From contig DAOM01000067.1 in the NCBI GenBank assembly GCA_002501855.1, positions 1 through 17,183 of the forward strand: a stretch of 17,183 nt of DNA. Direction: 5' to 3'. The notes beneath the pieces were generated by a model. It was given only the letters and a program-made list of their open reading frames with translations, was not told the origin of the DNA and did not search any database. This document shows, piece after piece, positions 1 through 7,593 of the stretch (its first letter is position 1; every line of letters starts with the position of its first letter). This DNA comes from Candidatus Nitrosopolaris nunavutensis. GTDB taxonomy: Archaea > Thermoproteota > Nitrososphaeria > Nitrososphaerales > Nitrososphaeraceae. Made by a program: the position numbers and the translations under genes.

Positions 1-112
1 ACACACGCTCCCAGCCATACCTCGTCGGATTAAGCCACCCCTTTAATCCCTCACGGTTGTTTCGGTCCTCCTCAGCTGTCTTGAAAAGTCCCCTTCGGTT
101 TGATGTGCGCAT
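1..112 (-). CDS. Partial succinate dehydrogenase membrane-anchor-like subunit (N-terminus only)
   Basis: The reading frame runs from an ATG whose complement lies at 110-112 to the window edge, giving 37 residues. The start overlaps the sdhA stop by one base (TAATG), so it is probably translationally coupled to sdhA. The visible protein is a charged N-terminus followed by a GWLNPTRYGWERV stretch. A WxNPxRYG motif just before the first membrane helix is what I recall from cytochrome b-type SdhC subunits that anchor the SdhA/SdhB head to the membrane and carry quinone/heme sites. No membrane segment is visible because the gene is cut. The assignment rests on this short motif plus position next to sdhA; another Sdh subunit is possible. 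Confidence 0.6.
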   Translation of the reverse strand, partial: MRTSNRRGLFKTAEEDRNNREGLKGWLNPTRYGWERV

Positions 113-1830
113 TAGTATTTTCTCTCCGTAGGAGCATAACGGGTAATAGTGATTGGATGCCAGGCGATTTTTGGCTGCATGCCATAATATGCCAAGGTGT
201 GTTTCAGGAAGTTCACGTCATCCCTCCTAGGATAATCAGTCCGTGCGTGTGCCCCCCTTGATTCTTGTCTACTCAAAGCCCCCATTAGCACAATCTCTGC
301 TATCCTTAACATAGAATCTATCTCCATCACATTTATAAAATTAGTGTTGTATTCTTTTGCTTTGTCGTCTACATGCTTCCACGACGAGCTCTTCAGTGCC
401 ATTACTTTTCTTAAGCCTTCTTGCAAACCTTCTTCATCCCTGAAGACATGGGCCTTTGCATCCATAATATCTGTCAGATCTCTTCTAAGTTGATATGGAT
501 TCACTTCCCCGCTTCCTCTGAAAATACCATCATAAATTCTCTTTTCTTCTTCCAAGACCTGCTGTGGAGATACAGATATAGATACAGAGGCAGCTTTACT
601 GCTAGATGCGTATCGCGCAGCAAGTTCGCCAGTAATTCGACCCCAAACAAGACACTCTGAAGTTGAGTTTGCACCAAGCCGGTTTGCTCCATGAACACTA
701 TTACAAGCCACCTCCCCTGCAGCCCACAATCCTCTCATCTCAGTAGCCCCATCGATATTAGTGTGAATTCCGCCCATCATATAATGGCAAACTGGTGTGA
801 TCTCAATTGGATCATCAATTATGTCAACCCCAGAAAATTTAATTCCAATGTCCCTAATTCCTGCCAGTCGTTCTTTTATACGGTCAGCCCCTAGATGGGT
901 AAGATCAAGTTTTAGGCAGTCCGCACCGGATTCATGTTTAAAGCCTCTGCCTTGCTGAATCTCCCGGATCATAGCACGAGAAACGATATCTCTAGACGCC
1001 AGTTCAAGTTTTTCTGGTGCATACTTTTTCATAAAACGCTCGCCTCCAGAATTGATAAGATATCCACCTTCGCCTCGCGCGCCTTCTGTAATTAGTATAC
1101 CAGAAGGTAAAATTCCTGTTGGATGGAACTGAACGAATTCCATGTCCTTAAGGCCTATTCCTGCACGGTAGGCCATATCCAAACCATCAGGCGTAGAAGA
1201 ATATGCATAAGTTGAGAAACTGTATATCCTGCCTGCTCCGCCCGTGCAAATTATGCCGGCAGGAGCCAATAGTTTAAAAAAGTTCCCAGTTTTCATTTCT
1301 ATAGCAGTGACTCCCCGGAAACTATTTTCATCACTCAGAATGGAGGTGCAAAACCACTCATTATAAAAACGGATATTGTCAAATTTAAGAGATGTGTCAT
1401 AGAGCGTTTGCATCTCGTAAAATCCTACCTTGTCTTGAGCATAAGTTGCTCTTGGGAATGAGTAACCTCCGAAATTGCGCTGGTCGATTCTCCCATCATT
1501 TCTCCTAGACCACGGCATTCCCCAATGGTCTAGTTGATAAATTTCGTAAGGCGTATCATGTACCAGTCGTTCAGCAACGTCCTGATCGGCAAGAAAGTCA
1601 CTGCCCTTAATAGTGTCGTAGATGTGAGATTCTTGATTGTCTCCTTCTTCCTCGAACAGTACAGCCGCAGTTCCGCCTTCTGCAGACACAGAGTGAGATC
1701 GCATGACCTGGACCTTAGAGACCACTGCGATCTCCAATTTCTCATTTGTAGCGGCTGAAGAAATAGCCGCTCTCAACCCGGCTAGACCGGAGCCTATAAT
1801 TAATACGTCCTGAGAGATAGAATCGACCAA
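112..1830 (-). CDS. sdhA: Succinate dehydrogenase/fumarate reductase flavoprotein subunit
   Basis: Catalytic subunit of complex II, oxidising succinate to fumarate with electrons passed to SdhB. The 572 residues match the family length. Visible features: Rossmann FAD motif GSGLAG near residues 13-18; the SHSVSAEGG segment with His46 in the place of the covalent FAD-binding histidine; HPTG at 236-239; the GARGEGG loop with Arg252; Arg285 in SRAMIRE, matching the catalytic arginine of E. coli SdhA; His349 before MMGG; and Arg384 in GANRLGAN. All substrate-binding residues are present, so the enzyme should be active. The start is TTG (complement at 1828-1830); no ATG lies near it. A TATA-like element sits at 1866-1880. 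The downstream gene overlaps by one base, indicating an sdh operon continuing beyond the window. Confidence 0.97.
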   Translation of the reverse strand: MVDSISQDVLIIGSGLAGLRAAISSAATNEKLEIAVVSKVQVMRSHSVSAEGGTAAVLFEEEGDNQESHIYDTIKGSDFLADQDVAERLVHDTPYEIYQLDHWGMPWSRRNDGRIDQRNFGGYSFPRATYAQDKVGFYEMQTLYDTSLKFDNIRFYNEWFCTSILSDENSFRGVTAIEMKTGNFFKLLAPAGIICTGGAGRIYSFSTYAYSSTPDGLDMAYRAGIGLKDMEFVQFHPTGILPSGILITEGARGEGGYLINSGGERFMKKYAPEKLELASRDIVSRAMIREIQQGRGFKHESGADCLKLDLTHLGADRIKERLAGIRDIGIKFSGVDIIDDPIEITPVCHYMMGGIHTNIDGATEMRGLWAAGEVACNSVHGANRLGANSTSECLVWGRITGELAARYASSSKAASVSISVSPQQVLEEEKRIYDGIFRGSGEVNPYQLRRDLTDIMDAKAHVFRDEEGLQEGLRKVMALKSSSWKHVDDKAKEYNTNFINVMEIDSMLRIAEIVLMGALSRQESRGAHARTDYPRRDDVNFLKHTLAYYGMQPKIAWHPITITRYAPTERKY

Positions 1831-2165
1831 CCGTTCTTGCCAGCTGCTACGGGAGGTAAAGCAATCTCATAAATATCTTTGTGACCAAAAATAAGATAAA
1901 AAATGAATTCTTTAGGTTATACTCAGTAATTGTTACTTGGTTCGATATGAGAAAATTTTCGCAAATCTTCAGAAGGGGAAATAAAAATTAGTTGAGAAGC
2001 TGGACGGACAAACACACACAATCTCCAAGGTGGCCTACATGGCGATTTTGTAGCGAATCTCCGACTTACGTACTACGTGCTGTTTCACACGTACGATAAC
2101 GAAGCAGCATGGAATCGAAAACTTATGATATAGAGTCAATTTCTTTCAGAAGACCCCAATAAGAT
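1831..2165. other. Intergenic stretch without a recognised gene
   Basis: 335 bases between sdhA and the end of hisS. It is AT-rich at 1880-1910 (a T-rich run on the minus strand, which could terminate transcription coming from hisS) and contains the sdhA TATA element. Near 2066-2098 there is an imperfect, weak inverted repeat around ACGT/GTAC words. I found no ORF longer than about 15 codons with a plausible start and no tRNA-like cloverleaf. Confidence 0.5.
1866..1880 (-). promoter_or_regulatory. Box A (TATA) for sdhA
   Basis: Minus-strand ATATTTATG lies about 42 bases before the TTG start, which would give a leader of roughly 15 bases. It was judged by eye against the archaeal box A consensus. 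No clear BRE was identified. Confidence 0.4.
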
Positions 2166-3452
2166 TCACTTGCCATGCTGGAACACTCTACAGACTGCTT
2201 CCTGCAGATGGTTCACATTTAATTTGGTTTCGGTACGGTCCTTCAGGTCCTTTAGCGTTACAAGTCCATTTTCTATTTCCCCTTGGACAACGAGAACTAT
2301 CAAAAGTGAGTTTTTAGTGTATGCGTCTTCTAGTTGTCTTCGAATAGACCTTCCCTGAATGTCATAATCGGTATAAATGCCGGATTTTCTAAGATCAGAT
2401 ACTATTTCCAGAACATGTTTTCTAACACTAAGCGATGTGTGGGCAACGTAGACTATCGGAGTTTTTAGTGGCTCCAAAAGTCCACGTTTTTGCATCGCTA
2501 GCGCTATTCTTTCAACTCCACCAGCGGCACCCGAGGCACCGACGTCCTTCCTTCCGAAGGCGTCCGTCAAGATGTCATATCTCCCCCCACCGACTAGTGC
2601 ACCAACATCCACAAGAGGATCGAGTGCCTCAAAGACTATTCCGGAATAATAGTCTAGCCCTCGCACAACTCCCAAGTTGATCCTAGTGTCGTTTACTTTC
2701 CTTGACTTCAAAGAATCCATTAACTCTTCTAATTTTCGCCAGCTTATCAGGCCTTTTGTTTCAAGATTTGACTTAACCTCTTCAAGACTACCCTTGATCC
2801 TAGAAAGATCTAGTAAGCTGTGTAACTGAGTAGGGTCTATTGTGCTTGAGTATTCTTTGAGAACTTCTTCGAGGCCCTTCTTCGGAACTTTGTCCAGAGC
2901 TCTCAGCATTTCACGGATAATCTTTTGATCATAAACCCCGAGCACTCTTTGAATATATTGCTCAGTCAACTGAAGATCATTTATCTCAATGATGACCTTC
3001 AATCCCAGCTTCTTGAGAAAGATCGAAACAAATTCTATTACTTCCGCGTCGGATTCCAAGCTAAAGGAGCCATAAATCTCTATATCCCATTGGTGGAAAT
3101 ACCTATATCGTGCTGCCTGTGGCTCGTCGTATCTCCAAACGCCAGCAAATGCAGCAATTTTAGCCGGCATTTTCAAATCCCGTCTCGAAGCAATAAAGCG
3201 TGTTAATCCAATGGTAAGGTCAAACCTTAAAGCAATATTTCGCCCCCCTTTGTCAGTAAAACTGTATATGTCGTTGGATATCGTAGGGCCGGCCTTTGCC
3301 TCAAGGGTGGCAAGCATTTCGACCGGAGAGGGCTCTATACTTTTAAAGTTGAATAGCCTCGTAGTCTCAAAGAATTTCTCTTTGATGTAAGTGATTCCAA
3401 GGAGCTCGTCCGATTCGAGGTCTCTCATCCCTCGTGGAAGCTCTAACTTCAT
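2166..3452 (-). CDS. hisS: Histidyl-tRNA synthetase
   Basis: Class II synthetase that charges tRNA-His. The N-terminus LELPRGMRDL is typical of HisRS. Class II motif 2 is visible in GVWRYDEPQAARYRYFHQWD, the histidine-specific loop in VVRGLDYYSG, then GGGRYD, and motif 3 in AAGGVERIAL. A C-terminal anticodon-binding domain follows (from about TPIVYVAHTS). I chose the ATG at 3452 (428 residues) rather than the in-frame TTG at 3494. The ATG gives the usual family N-terminus and sits 45-55 bases downstream of a TATA element, whereas the TTG would overlap it. The gene is divergent from the archease gene and shares its promoter region. It reads towards sdhA with a 335-base gap. Confidence 0.96.
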   Translation of the reverse strand: MKLELPRGMRDLESDELLGITYIKEKFFETTRLFNFKSIEPSPVEMLATLEAKAGPTISNDIYSFTDKGGRNIALRFDLTIGLTRFIASRRDLKMPAKIAAFAGVWRYDEPQAARYRYFHQWDIEIYGSFSLESDAEVIEFVSIFLKKLGLKVIIEINDLQLTEQYIQRVLGVYDQKIIREMLRALDKVPKKGLEEVLKEYSSTIDPTQLHSLLDLSRIKGSLEEVKSNLETKGLISWRKLEELMDSLKSRKVNDTRINLGVVRGLDYYSGIVFEALDPLVDVGALVGGGRYDILTDAFGRKDVGASGAAGGVERIALAMQKRGLLEPLKTPIVYVAHTSLSVRKHVLEIVSDLRKSGIYTDYDIQGRSIRRQLEDAYTKNSLLIVLVVQGEIENGLVTLKDLKDRTETKLNVNHLQEAVCRVFQHGK

Positions 3453-3491
3453 ACTCAAGAAAATTCGGGGTGGGCATTTAGATTTTGCGAT

Positions 3492-3510
3492 CAATTATAA
3501 GGATATAAGG
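3492..3510. promoter_or_regulatory. Shared divergent TATA region, hisS / archease
   Basis: The stretch holds two near-repeats, TTATAAGG (3496-3503) and ATATAAGG (3504-3511). Read on the plus strand, the first lies about 27 bases before the archease ATG at 3525, fitting leaderless transcription. Read on the minus strand, CTTATATCC/CTTATAATT would start a short hisS leader before the ATG at 3452. Both genes therefore seem to be driven from one 20-base AT block. Confidence 0.5.
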
Positions 3511-3524
3511 CAAAATTGGGCAAT

Positions 3525-3950
3525 ATGACAGGCTTTCGCTACTTAGATCACATGACTGACGTTATCGTTGAGGCGTATGGGAATACACTAGAAGATGCCT
3601 TTGCAAATTCTGCCCGGGGCCTCGTCAATACGATGTTCGAATTATCTGAAGTCATTCCCGATATGGAAGTCGGGATCTACGCCGAGGGACATGACCTTAA
3701 GAGTTTGCTTTACAACTGGCTAGAGAAGGTCATGCTAATAATGCTAATAGACAATATCGTCGTTTCAGATTCAAAAGTTATCATATCTGAATGTAATGAT
3801 AGATATTCGATCAACGCAGTCGCAAAGGGAGAACGTATCGACTTAGAGAAGCACCATTACAAAATAGAGATTAAAGCGGTAACATATCATGAGATGGAAA
3901 TCAAGCAAGATTGCAAAGATGTGACTATTCGCTTTTTGCTGGACCTTTGA
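3525..3950 (+). CDS. Archease (RtcB ligase cofactor)
   Basis: Small acidic protein that activates the RNA ligase RtcB, accelerating its guanylylation and multiple turnover. In archaea it thereby supports tRNA exon joining. Seen here: the N-terminal FRYLDHMTDVIVEAYG segment with the conserved Asp of the archease signature, a central LLYNWLE segment, the VTYHEMEI strand and a hydrophobic VTIRFLLDL C-terminus. The length (141 residues from ATG 3525) is normal. A TTG at 3516 would add three residues, but the ATG lies at leaderless distance from the TATA element. The rtcB gene is not in the window. The intron-bearing tRNA-Leu at 9870 is an example of a substrate whose exons need ligation. Confidence 0.92.
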   Translation: MTGFRYLDHMTDVIVEAYGNTLEDAFANSARGLVNTMFELSEVIPDMEVGIYAEGHDLKSLLYNWLEKVMLIMLIDNIVVSDSKVIISECNDRYSINAVAKGERIDLEKHHYKIEIKAVTYHEMEIKQDCKDVTIRFLLDL

Positions 3951-4017
3951 CATTGCAACGTCGCGGCTACAAAAGTGACCAAATAGTCATACTCGGACAA
4001 TTGATTCATGACAAAAT

Positions 4018-4026
4018 CTTAAATAG
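4018..4026 (+). promoter_or_regulatory. Box A for thioredoxin gene
   Basis: CTTAAATAG is centred about 31 bases before the ATG at 4053, consistent with a leaderless or very short-leader transcript. Confidence 0.45.
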
Positions 4027-4052
4027 CAAATTGCTGCTTTACTTTTTGTGTA

Positions 4053-4400
4053 ATGAGTGAGGAAAAAAAAGGTAATAGTATGCAAGCTCTAATGGAGCTT
4101 TCTGAGAAAAATTTTGATGAAATAGTGAGTGCAACCAAACCCGTGTTGGTGGATTTTTGGGCGACTTGGTGCGGGCCATGTCAATTCATGCTACCTATTT
4201 TCGATAAGTTAGCCAAAAAGTATCTCGACAAAGTAATGTTCGCAAGGTTGAATGTCGACGACAATCAAGGGGTTGCCATGAAATTTGACGTATATGCTAT
4301 TCCTACATTTATTATTTTCATGAATGGCAAGGCAATAGATAGGGCAGTGGGCGCAGTCGGAGAAAAAGGCTTAGAGGGATTACTACAAAAATACCAATAG
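4053..4400 (+). CDS. trxA: Thioredoxin
   Basis: Cytosolic dithiol reductant. The canonical active site WCGPC is at residues 39-43, within FWATWCGPC, and the cis-proline loop YAIPTF is conserved. The 115-residue length fits a single thioredoxin fold with a short extra N-terminal tail (residues 1-15, charged, with no signal peptide). It is transcribed alone: its own TATA element lies upstream and the next gene is convergent 43 bases away. The partner reductase is not visible here. The gene symbol is generic, since archaeal genomes often carry several such proteins. Confidence 0.95.
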   Translation: MSEEKKGNSMQALMELSEKNFDEIVSATKPVLVDFWATWCGPCQFMLPIFDKLAKKYLDKVMFARLNVDDNQGVAMKFDVYAIPTFIIFMNGKAIDRAVGAVGEKGLEGLLQKYQ

Positions 4401-4443
4401 TCTCTCACAAGTTGTCTGGTTTTAAGTTAGTCGATTCCCGAGT

Positions 4444-6243
4444 TTATAAGTAACCGAAGGCCTGATCTTCGTTTCTTTTCAGCGATAAAATTTTGCCAAA
4501 AACATCTTCCTCTTCTGGGTTCAGTCGTACCTTAAAACGTTCTAAGAGCAGCTTTGCCTCCTTGCTGTTAAGATCAGTATAGAAAACATCTCCTTCGTTA
4601 ATTTGTCTTCCAATTACTGGCCCTCTAATGGAGACTGCAATCTGCATCCCCTTAGTTGCTTCTTCTATCGATTTGCCATTTTCCTGGACTTGATGTATTA
4701 TGCCTATCTTCTTGCCTCCGTCATTTATCACTCGCACTTTCTGTCTAAGCTTCCCGACTAGAACTTCTGCCCCGAATACGGCAGGGTCGTTCCGTCTAAA
4801 TATGAACCCCTTCAAAAATTGGAATTTACAAACCGGTGCTATTTCGTTAAATAAAATGGAATCTTCATGCTCTTTTTGGAACTTAATCCAGTCTGTATAT
4901 GATCTCACTAAATTGTATATTATTCGATCATTAACGATCTTAACATTTCGTTCCTGCGATTCTTTAAGTGCTTCTTCTAAAATTTTTACATTAAATCCAA
5001 GAACCACGCCCATGTATCTGTCCTTCTCTCGTACTGCAGATGCTGCAATTACATCCCTTCTGGTAATAGGCCCAATATCAGCGCTCTGGATCGTAATGTT
5101 CTCCCTTTTGAGGAGGTCCGTAACCGCTTCTATAGAACCAATCGTATCACATTTTATTATAACTCCGTTAGAATTAGTGTCAATGAAGGCACTTTTAATT
5201 TCTGAGTCCACTATTGACTTGAGTCTCTCTTCATTTTCTCCCCTCTTTAGCACATATAATGGACTACCTGCTAGAACACCCTCTAGATCTGGCGCTGTTA
5301 TTTTTACGCCTGCTGCTGCAATGACTTCAGTGACTGGTCTAAATTTATCTCTCGGATCTCGCATCTCATCTAGCGGTTTTGGTAGGAGCAAGGACTTGAT
5401 TTTAGTAACTATGGCAGAGTTTCTTTTCGCCAACACAATATTATCGCCTTGTCTTAATACTCCATCAAGAACAATAGTATTTGCAGACGGACCTAAGCCA
5501 ACCTCGTCGGTGATTTCAAGAATTATTCCTCTTGCTACTCCATCGTGTCTTTCCAACTTGGTAGCCATATATTGCTGTGCAAGACCGACCAATACCGCAA
5601 GTAATTCCGGTATTCCAACGCCCGTTACTGCACTTACAGGCACGATTGCTAGTTCCTTTGCGAAATCTTTAACTCGCCAGAATACCTCTGAATTGTAACC
5701 CATTCTTGAAAGTGCACCTACTACCCCGTATATTTTTTCATCTAATAGGGTGCTCACGGAACTATCCTGTTCTTTAATTTCATCCGTAATGAAGGAGACC
5801 TTGTTTTTTGATTGATTTGATTTACGCCAGCCACTAACGACGTCAACCTTATTTAGAGCAATCACAAACGGCACTTTTCTTTTTGCAAGTATTCCCACAC
5901 TTTCGATGGTCTGAGGCTCAAATCCCTTGTTTACGTCAACAACAACTATCGCAAGATCTGCTGCTGAACCTCCACGAATTCGTAGATTAGCAAAAACCTC
6001 GTGTCCTGGCGTGTCTATGACTAGTAAACCTGGAATCTGAGTTTCAGCTTTTGCCAGTTTTTGATACAACAGTCCTGTAATCTCTTTTACCGTTTCGATA
6101 GGAAAGAAGCTTGCCCCAATGTGCTGTGTAATACCTCCGACCTCTCTGGCCTGGACGGCCGTCCCGCGTATTCTATCTAGTAAAGAAGTTTTGCCAGAGT
6201 CTACGTGACCCAAAACCACTACTACGGGCTGTCGGAGCTGCAC
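4444..6243 (-). CDS. infB: Translation initiation factor aIF5B (IF2-like GTPase)
   Basis: GTPase that promotes ribosomal subunit joining during initiation. G1 is GHVDSGKT (residues 12-19), the switch I threonine lies in GGITQHIG, G3 is DTPGHE (77-82) and G4 is NKVD (131-134). The long C-terminal part carries the domain II-IV pattern of aIF5B. The 599 residues match archaeal aIF5B, which lacks the long N-terminal extension of bacterial IF2 and eukaryotic eIF5B. The start is GTG, directly abutting the ndk stop (TAAGTG, no spacer). Nothing upstream could extend it without entering ndk, and the N-terminus QPVVVVLGHVDSGKT is the usual one. It is the last gene of the L7Ae operon and is probably translated by reinitiation after ndk. 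Confidence 0.97.
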   Translation of the reverse strand: MQLRQPVVVVLGHVDSGKTSLLDRIRGTAVQAREVGGITQHIGASFFPIETVKEITGLLYQKLAKAETQIPGLLVIDTPGHEVFANLRIRGGSAADLAIVVVDVNKGFEPQTIESVGILAKRKVPFVIALNKVDVVSGWRKSNQSKNKVSFITDEIKEQDSSVSTLLDEKIYGVVGALSRMGYNSEVFWRVKDFAKELAIVPVSAVTGVGIPELLAVLVGLAQQYMATKLERHDGVARGIILEITDEVGLGPSANTIVLDGVLRQGDNIVLAKRNSAIVTKIKSLLLPKPLDEMRDPRDKFRPVTEVIAAAGVKITAPDLEGVLAGSPLYVLKRGENEERLKSIVDSEIKSAFIDTNSNGVIIKCDTIGSIEAVTDLLKRENITIQSADIGPITRRDVIAASAVREKDRYMGVVLGFNVKILEEALKESQERNVKIVNDRIIYNLVRSYTDWIKFQKEHEDSILFNEIAPVCKFQFLKGFIFRRNDPAVFGAEVLVGKLRQKVRVINDGGKKIGIIHQVQENGKSIEEATKGMQIAVSIRGPVIGRQINEGDVFYTDLNSKEAKLLLERFKVRLNPEEEDVFGKILSLKRNEDQAFGYL

Positions 6244-6657
6244 TTATGTAATACGATCGAAAATGACTCGGGACTCTTTTATGAAGCTTTCATATGAATC
6301 AGAGGCGTGAATTACATTGTCTGTTAGACCAATTCCAAAATCACCTCTAATGGTTCCAGGCGCCGCCTCAAAAGATTTGGTTGCTCCTATCATTAATCTT
6401 ACAGAATTTAATGCATTAGTTCCTTCTACTATACACGCAATGACCAAACCGGATGAGATGAATTTTACTAAATCGTTAAAAAATGCTTTATCCATATGCG
6501 GTGCGTAGAATTCTTGAGCCTTCTCTATAGTAAAATTAAATGACGTCATATTTTTTATCTGAAAACCTTTTTCCTCAAACCTCGCCAGAATTCTGCCAGT
6601 TAGCTGTCGTCTAACGCCGTCAGGTTTAACAACGATAAGAGTCTGTTCCACTACCAT
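6244..6657 (-). CDS. ndk: Nucleoside diphosphate kinase
   Basis: Transfers the gamma phosphate from NTPs to NDPs through a phosphohistidine. Lys11 (VVKPDGV) binds phosphate, the nucleotide-binding segment AAPGTIRGDFG lies at about 98-108, and the active-site His117 sits in NVIHASDS. The 137-residue length is normal. It lies four bases after L24e and abuts aIF5B, within the archaeal L7Ae–S28e–L24e–Ndk–aIF5B cluster. Confidence 0.97.
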   Translation of the reverse strand: MVVEQTLIVVKPDGVRRQLTGRILARFEEKGFQIKNMTSFNFTIEKAQEFYAPHMDKAFFNDLVKFISSGLVIACIVEGTNALNSVRLMIGATKSFEAAPGTIRGDFGIGLTDNVIHASDSYESFIKESRVIFDRIT

Positions 6658-6661
6658 GGTG

Positions 6662-6874
6662 TTACTTTTTTACCTTAATACCACCTTTCACGTATTTTGT
6701 GGTCCATTTGAACTTTCGGGGGTCACGCTTCAGCTTCCGGAGATTCTTTTTGCATTTATTAGAACATGTCCACTGAATTGAGCCGTCATTTTTGACAAGC
6801 ATTGTCCCTTGCCCTGTAGTCACATGCCTGCCACAGAAAAAGCAATTACGTACAGATGTCGCCGTCTTGCTCAT
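6662..6874 (-). CDS. rpl24e: Ribosomal protein L24e
   Basis: Small zinc-ribbon protein of the large ribosomal subunit. Cysteines 11, 14, 37 and 41 form a CxxC…CxxxC site (NCFFCGRH … WTCSNKC). The C-terminal half is strongly basic and carries the RDPRKFKWTTKY signature of L24e. Length 70 residues. It sits 31 bases after S28e and 4 bases before ndk. Confidence 0.95.
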   Translation of the reverse strand: MSKTATSVRNCFFCGRHVTTGQGTMLVKNDGSIQWTCSNKCKKNLRKLKRDPRKFKWTTKYVKGGIKVKK

Positions 6875-6905
6875 ATCCTATACCTACATGATAATGCTCG
6901 AGATA

Positions 6906-7121
6906 TCACTTTATCTTCCGCGCTTCTCTTTCAGTTTCCCTGAGCATCAAGATATCGTTCATTCTGACCGAACCTTTGACATTTCTAGTTAAAATACGGC
7001 CCTTGTCTTTTCCTTCCAGGACTCTAACCCTTACCTGTATAACCTCACCTGCAATACCCGTTCTGCCAACAATTTGGATCACCTCAGCAGGAATAACCCT
7101 TTCTTCCGATGTCTTACTCAT
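6906..7121 (-). CDS. rps28e: Ribosomal protein S28e
   Basis: Small-subunit protein of 71 residues with a single OB-like beta-barrel. The segments [20 protein letters not shown] and [22 protein letters not shown] are the conserved S28e core and C-terminal signature. It lies ten bases downstream of L7Ae, in the order found in many archaea. Confidence 0.96.
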   Translation of the reverse strand: MSKTSEERVIPAEVIQIVGRTGIAGEVIQVRVRVLEGKDKGRILTRNVKGSVRMNDILMLRETEREARKIK

Positions 7122-7131
7122 TTAATGACTA

Positions 7132-7509
7132 TCACGTTTTAGCCTTAATAGACGTAATCGAGCTTACAACTTGTTCAAGGATATGCTGACCTTCTCCTGC
7201 ATCTAAAATCGTTGCAGCCGCAGAGCCCACGTCTATTCCAAGAGACGCACCAAGCTGCTGCTTGCTAGGTACAAAAATGTATGCCGCATTCCTCTCTTCA
7301 CAAAGAATTGGCAAATGGGCAACAACCTCAGGAGGTTCAACGTCTTCTGCGATGACCACTAGTCTACTGGTACCCCGCTCGATTGCTTTAGTGGTCTCAT
7401 TGGTGCCTTTTCTTACCCTCCCGCTCTGCTTTGCTATACGTACAGCCTCATATACAGCATTAACTAGATCTTTTGGAGTTTCAAACTTTACATAATATGG
7501 TTTACTCAT
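7132..7509 (-). CDS. rpl7ae: Ribosomal protein L7Ae (kink-turn binding)
   Basis: Binds kink-turn RNA. In archaea it serves in the large ribosomal subunit, in C/D and H/ACA guide RNPs and in RNase P. Seen: the KGTNETTKAIERG segment of the RNA-contact helix, the VVIAEDVEPPE strand-loop, and the LGASLGID segment. The 125-residue length is normal. It is the first gene of the operon. No strong box A lies at the usual distance: the nearest AT-rich candidate is at about 7562-7575, implying a leader of some 25-40 bases, which may leave room for regulation by its own product, but no clear kink-turn was seen. Confidence 0.96.
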   Translation of the reverse strand: MSKPYYVKFETPKDLVNAVYEAVRIAKQSGRVRKGTNETTKAIERGTSRLVVIAEDVEPPEVVAHLPILCEERNAAYIFVPSKQQLGASLGIDVGSAAATILDAGEGQHILEQVVSSITSIKAKT

Positions 7510-7593
7510 TGCTTAATTATCACCCATTGGGATCATCTTGGTCTTCTCTAAGAGGCAAATAACAGTATTAAAATGTTGTCTATTTTAGATTCA

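Noticed and set aside
2066..2098. ACGT-rich imperfect palindrome between sdhA and hisS
   Set aside because: Pairing is interrupted and short. It is within what chance would give for a 335-base stretch.
2925..3206. Plus-strand ORF of 93 residues opposite hisS
   Set aside because: Antisense shadow of the HisRS catalytic core, with no plausible start context.
4700..5698. Plus-strand ORF of 332 residues inside aIF5B
   Set aside because: A long shadow frame opposite a fully conserved aIF5B gene. The translation shows low-complexity Ser/Ile/Leu composition and no domain.
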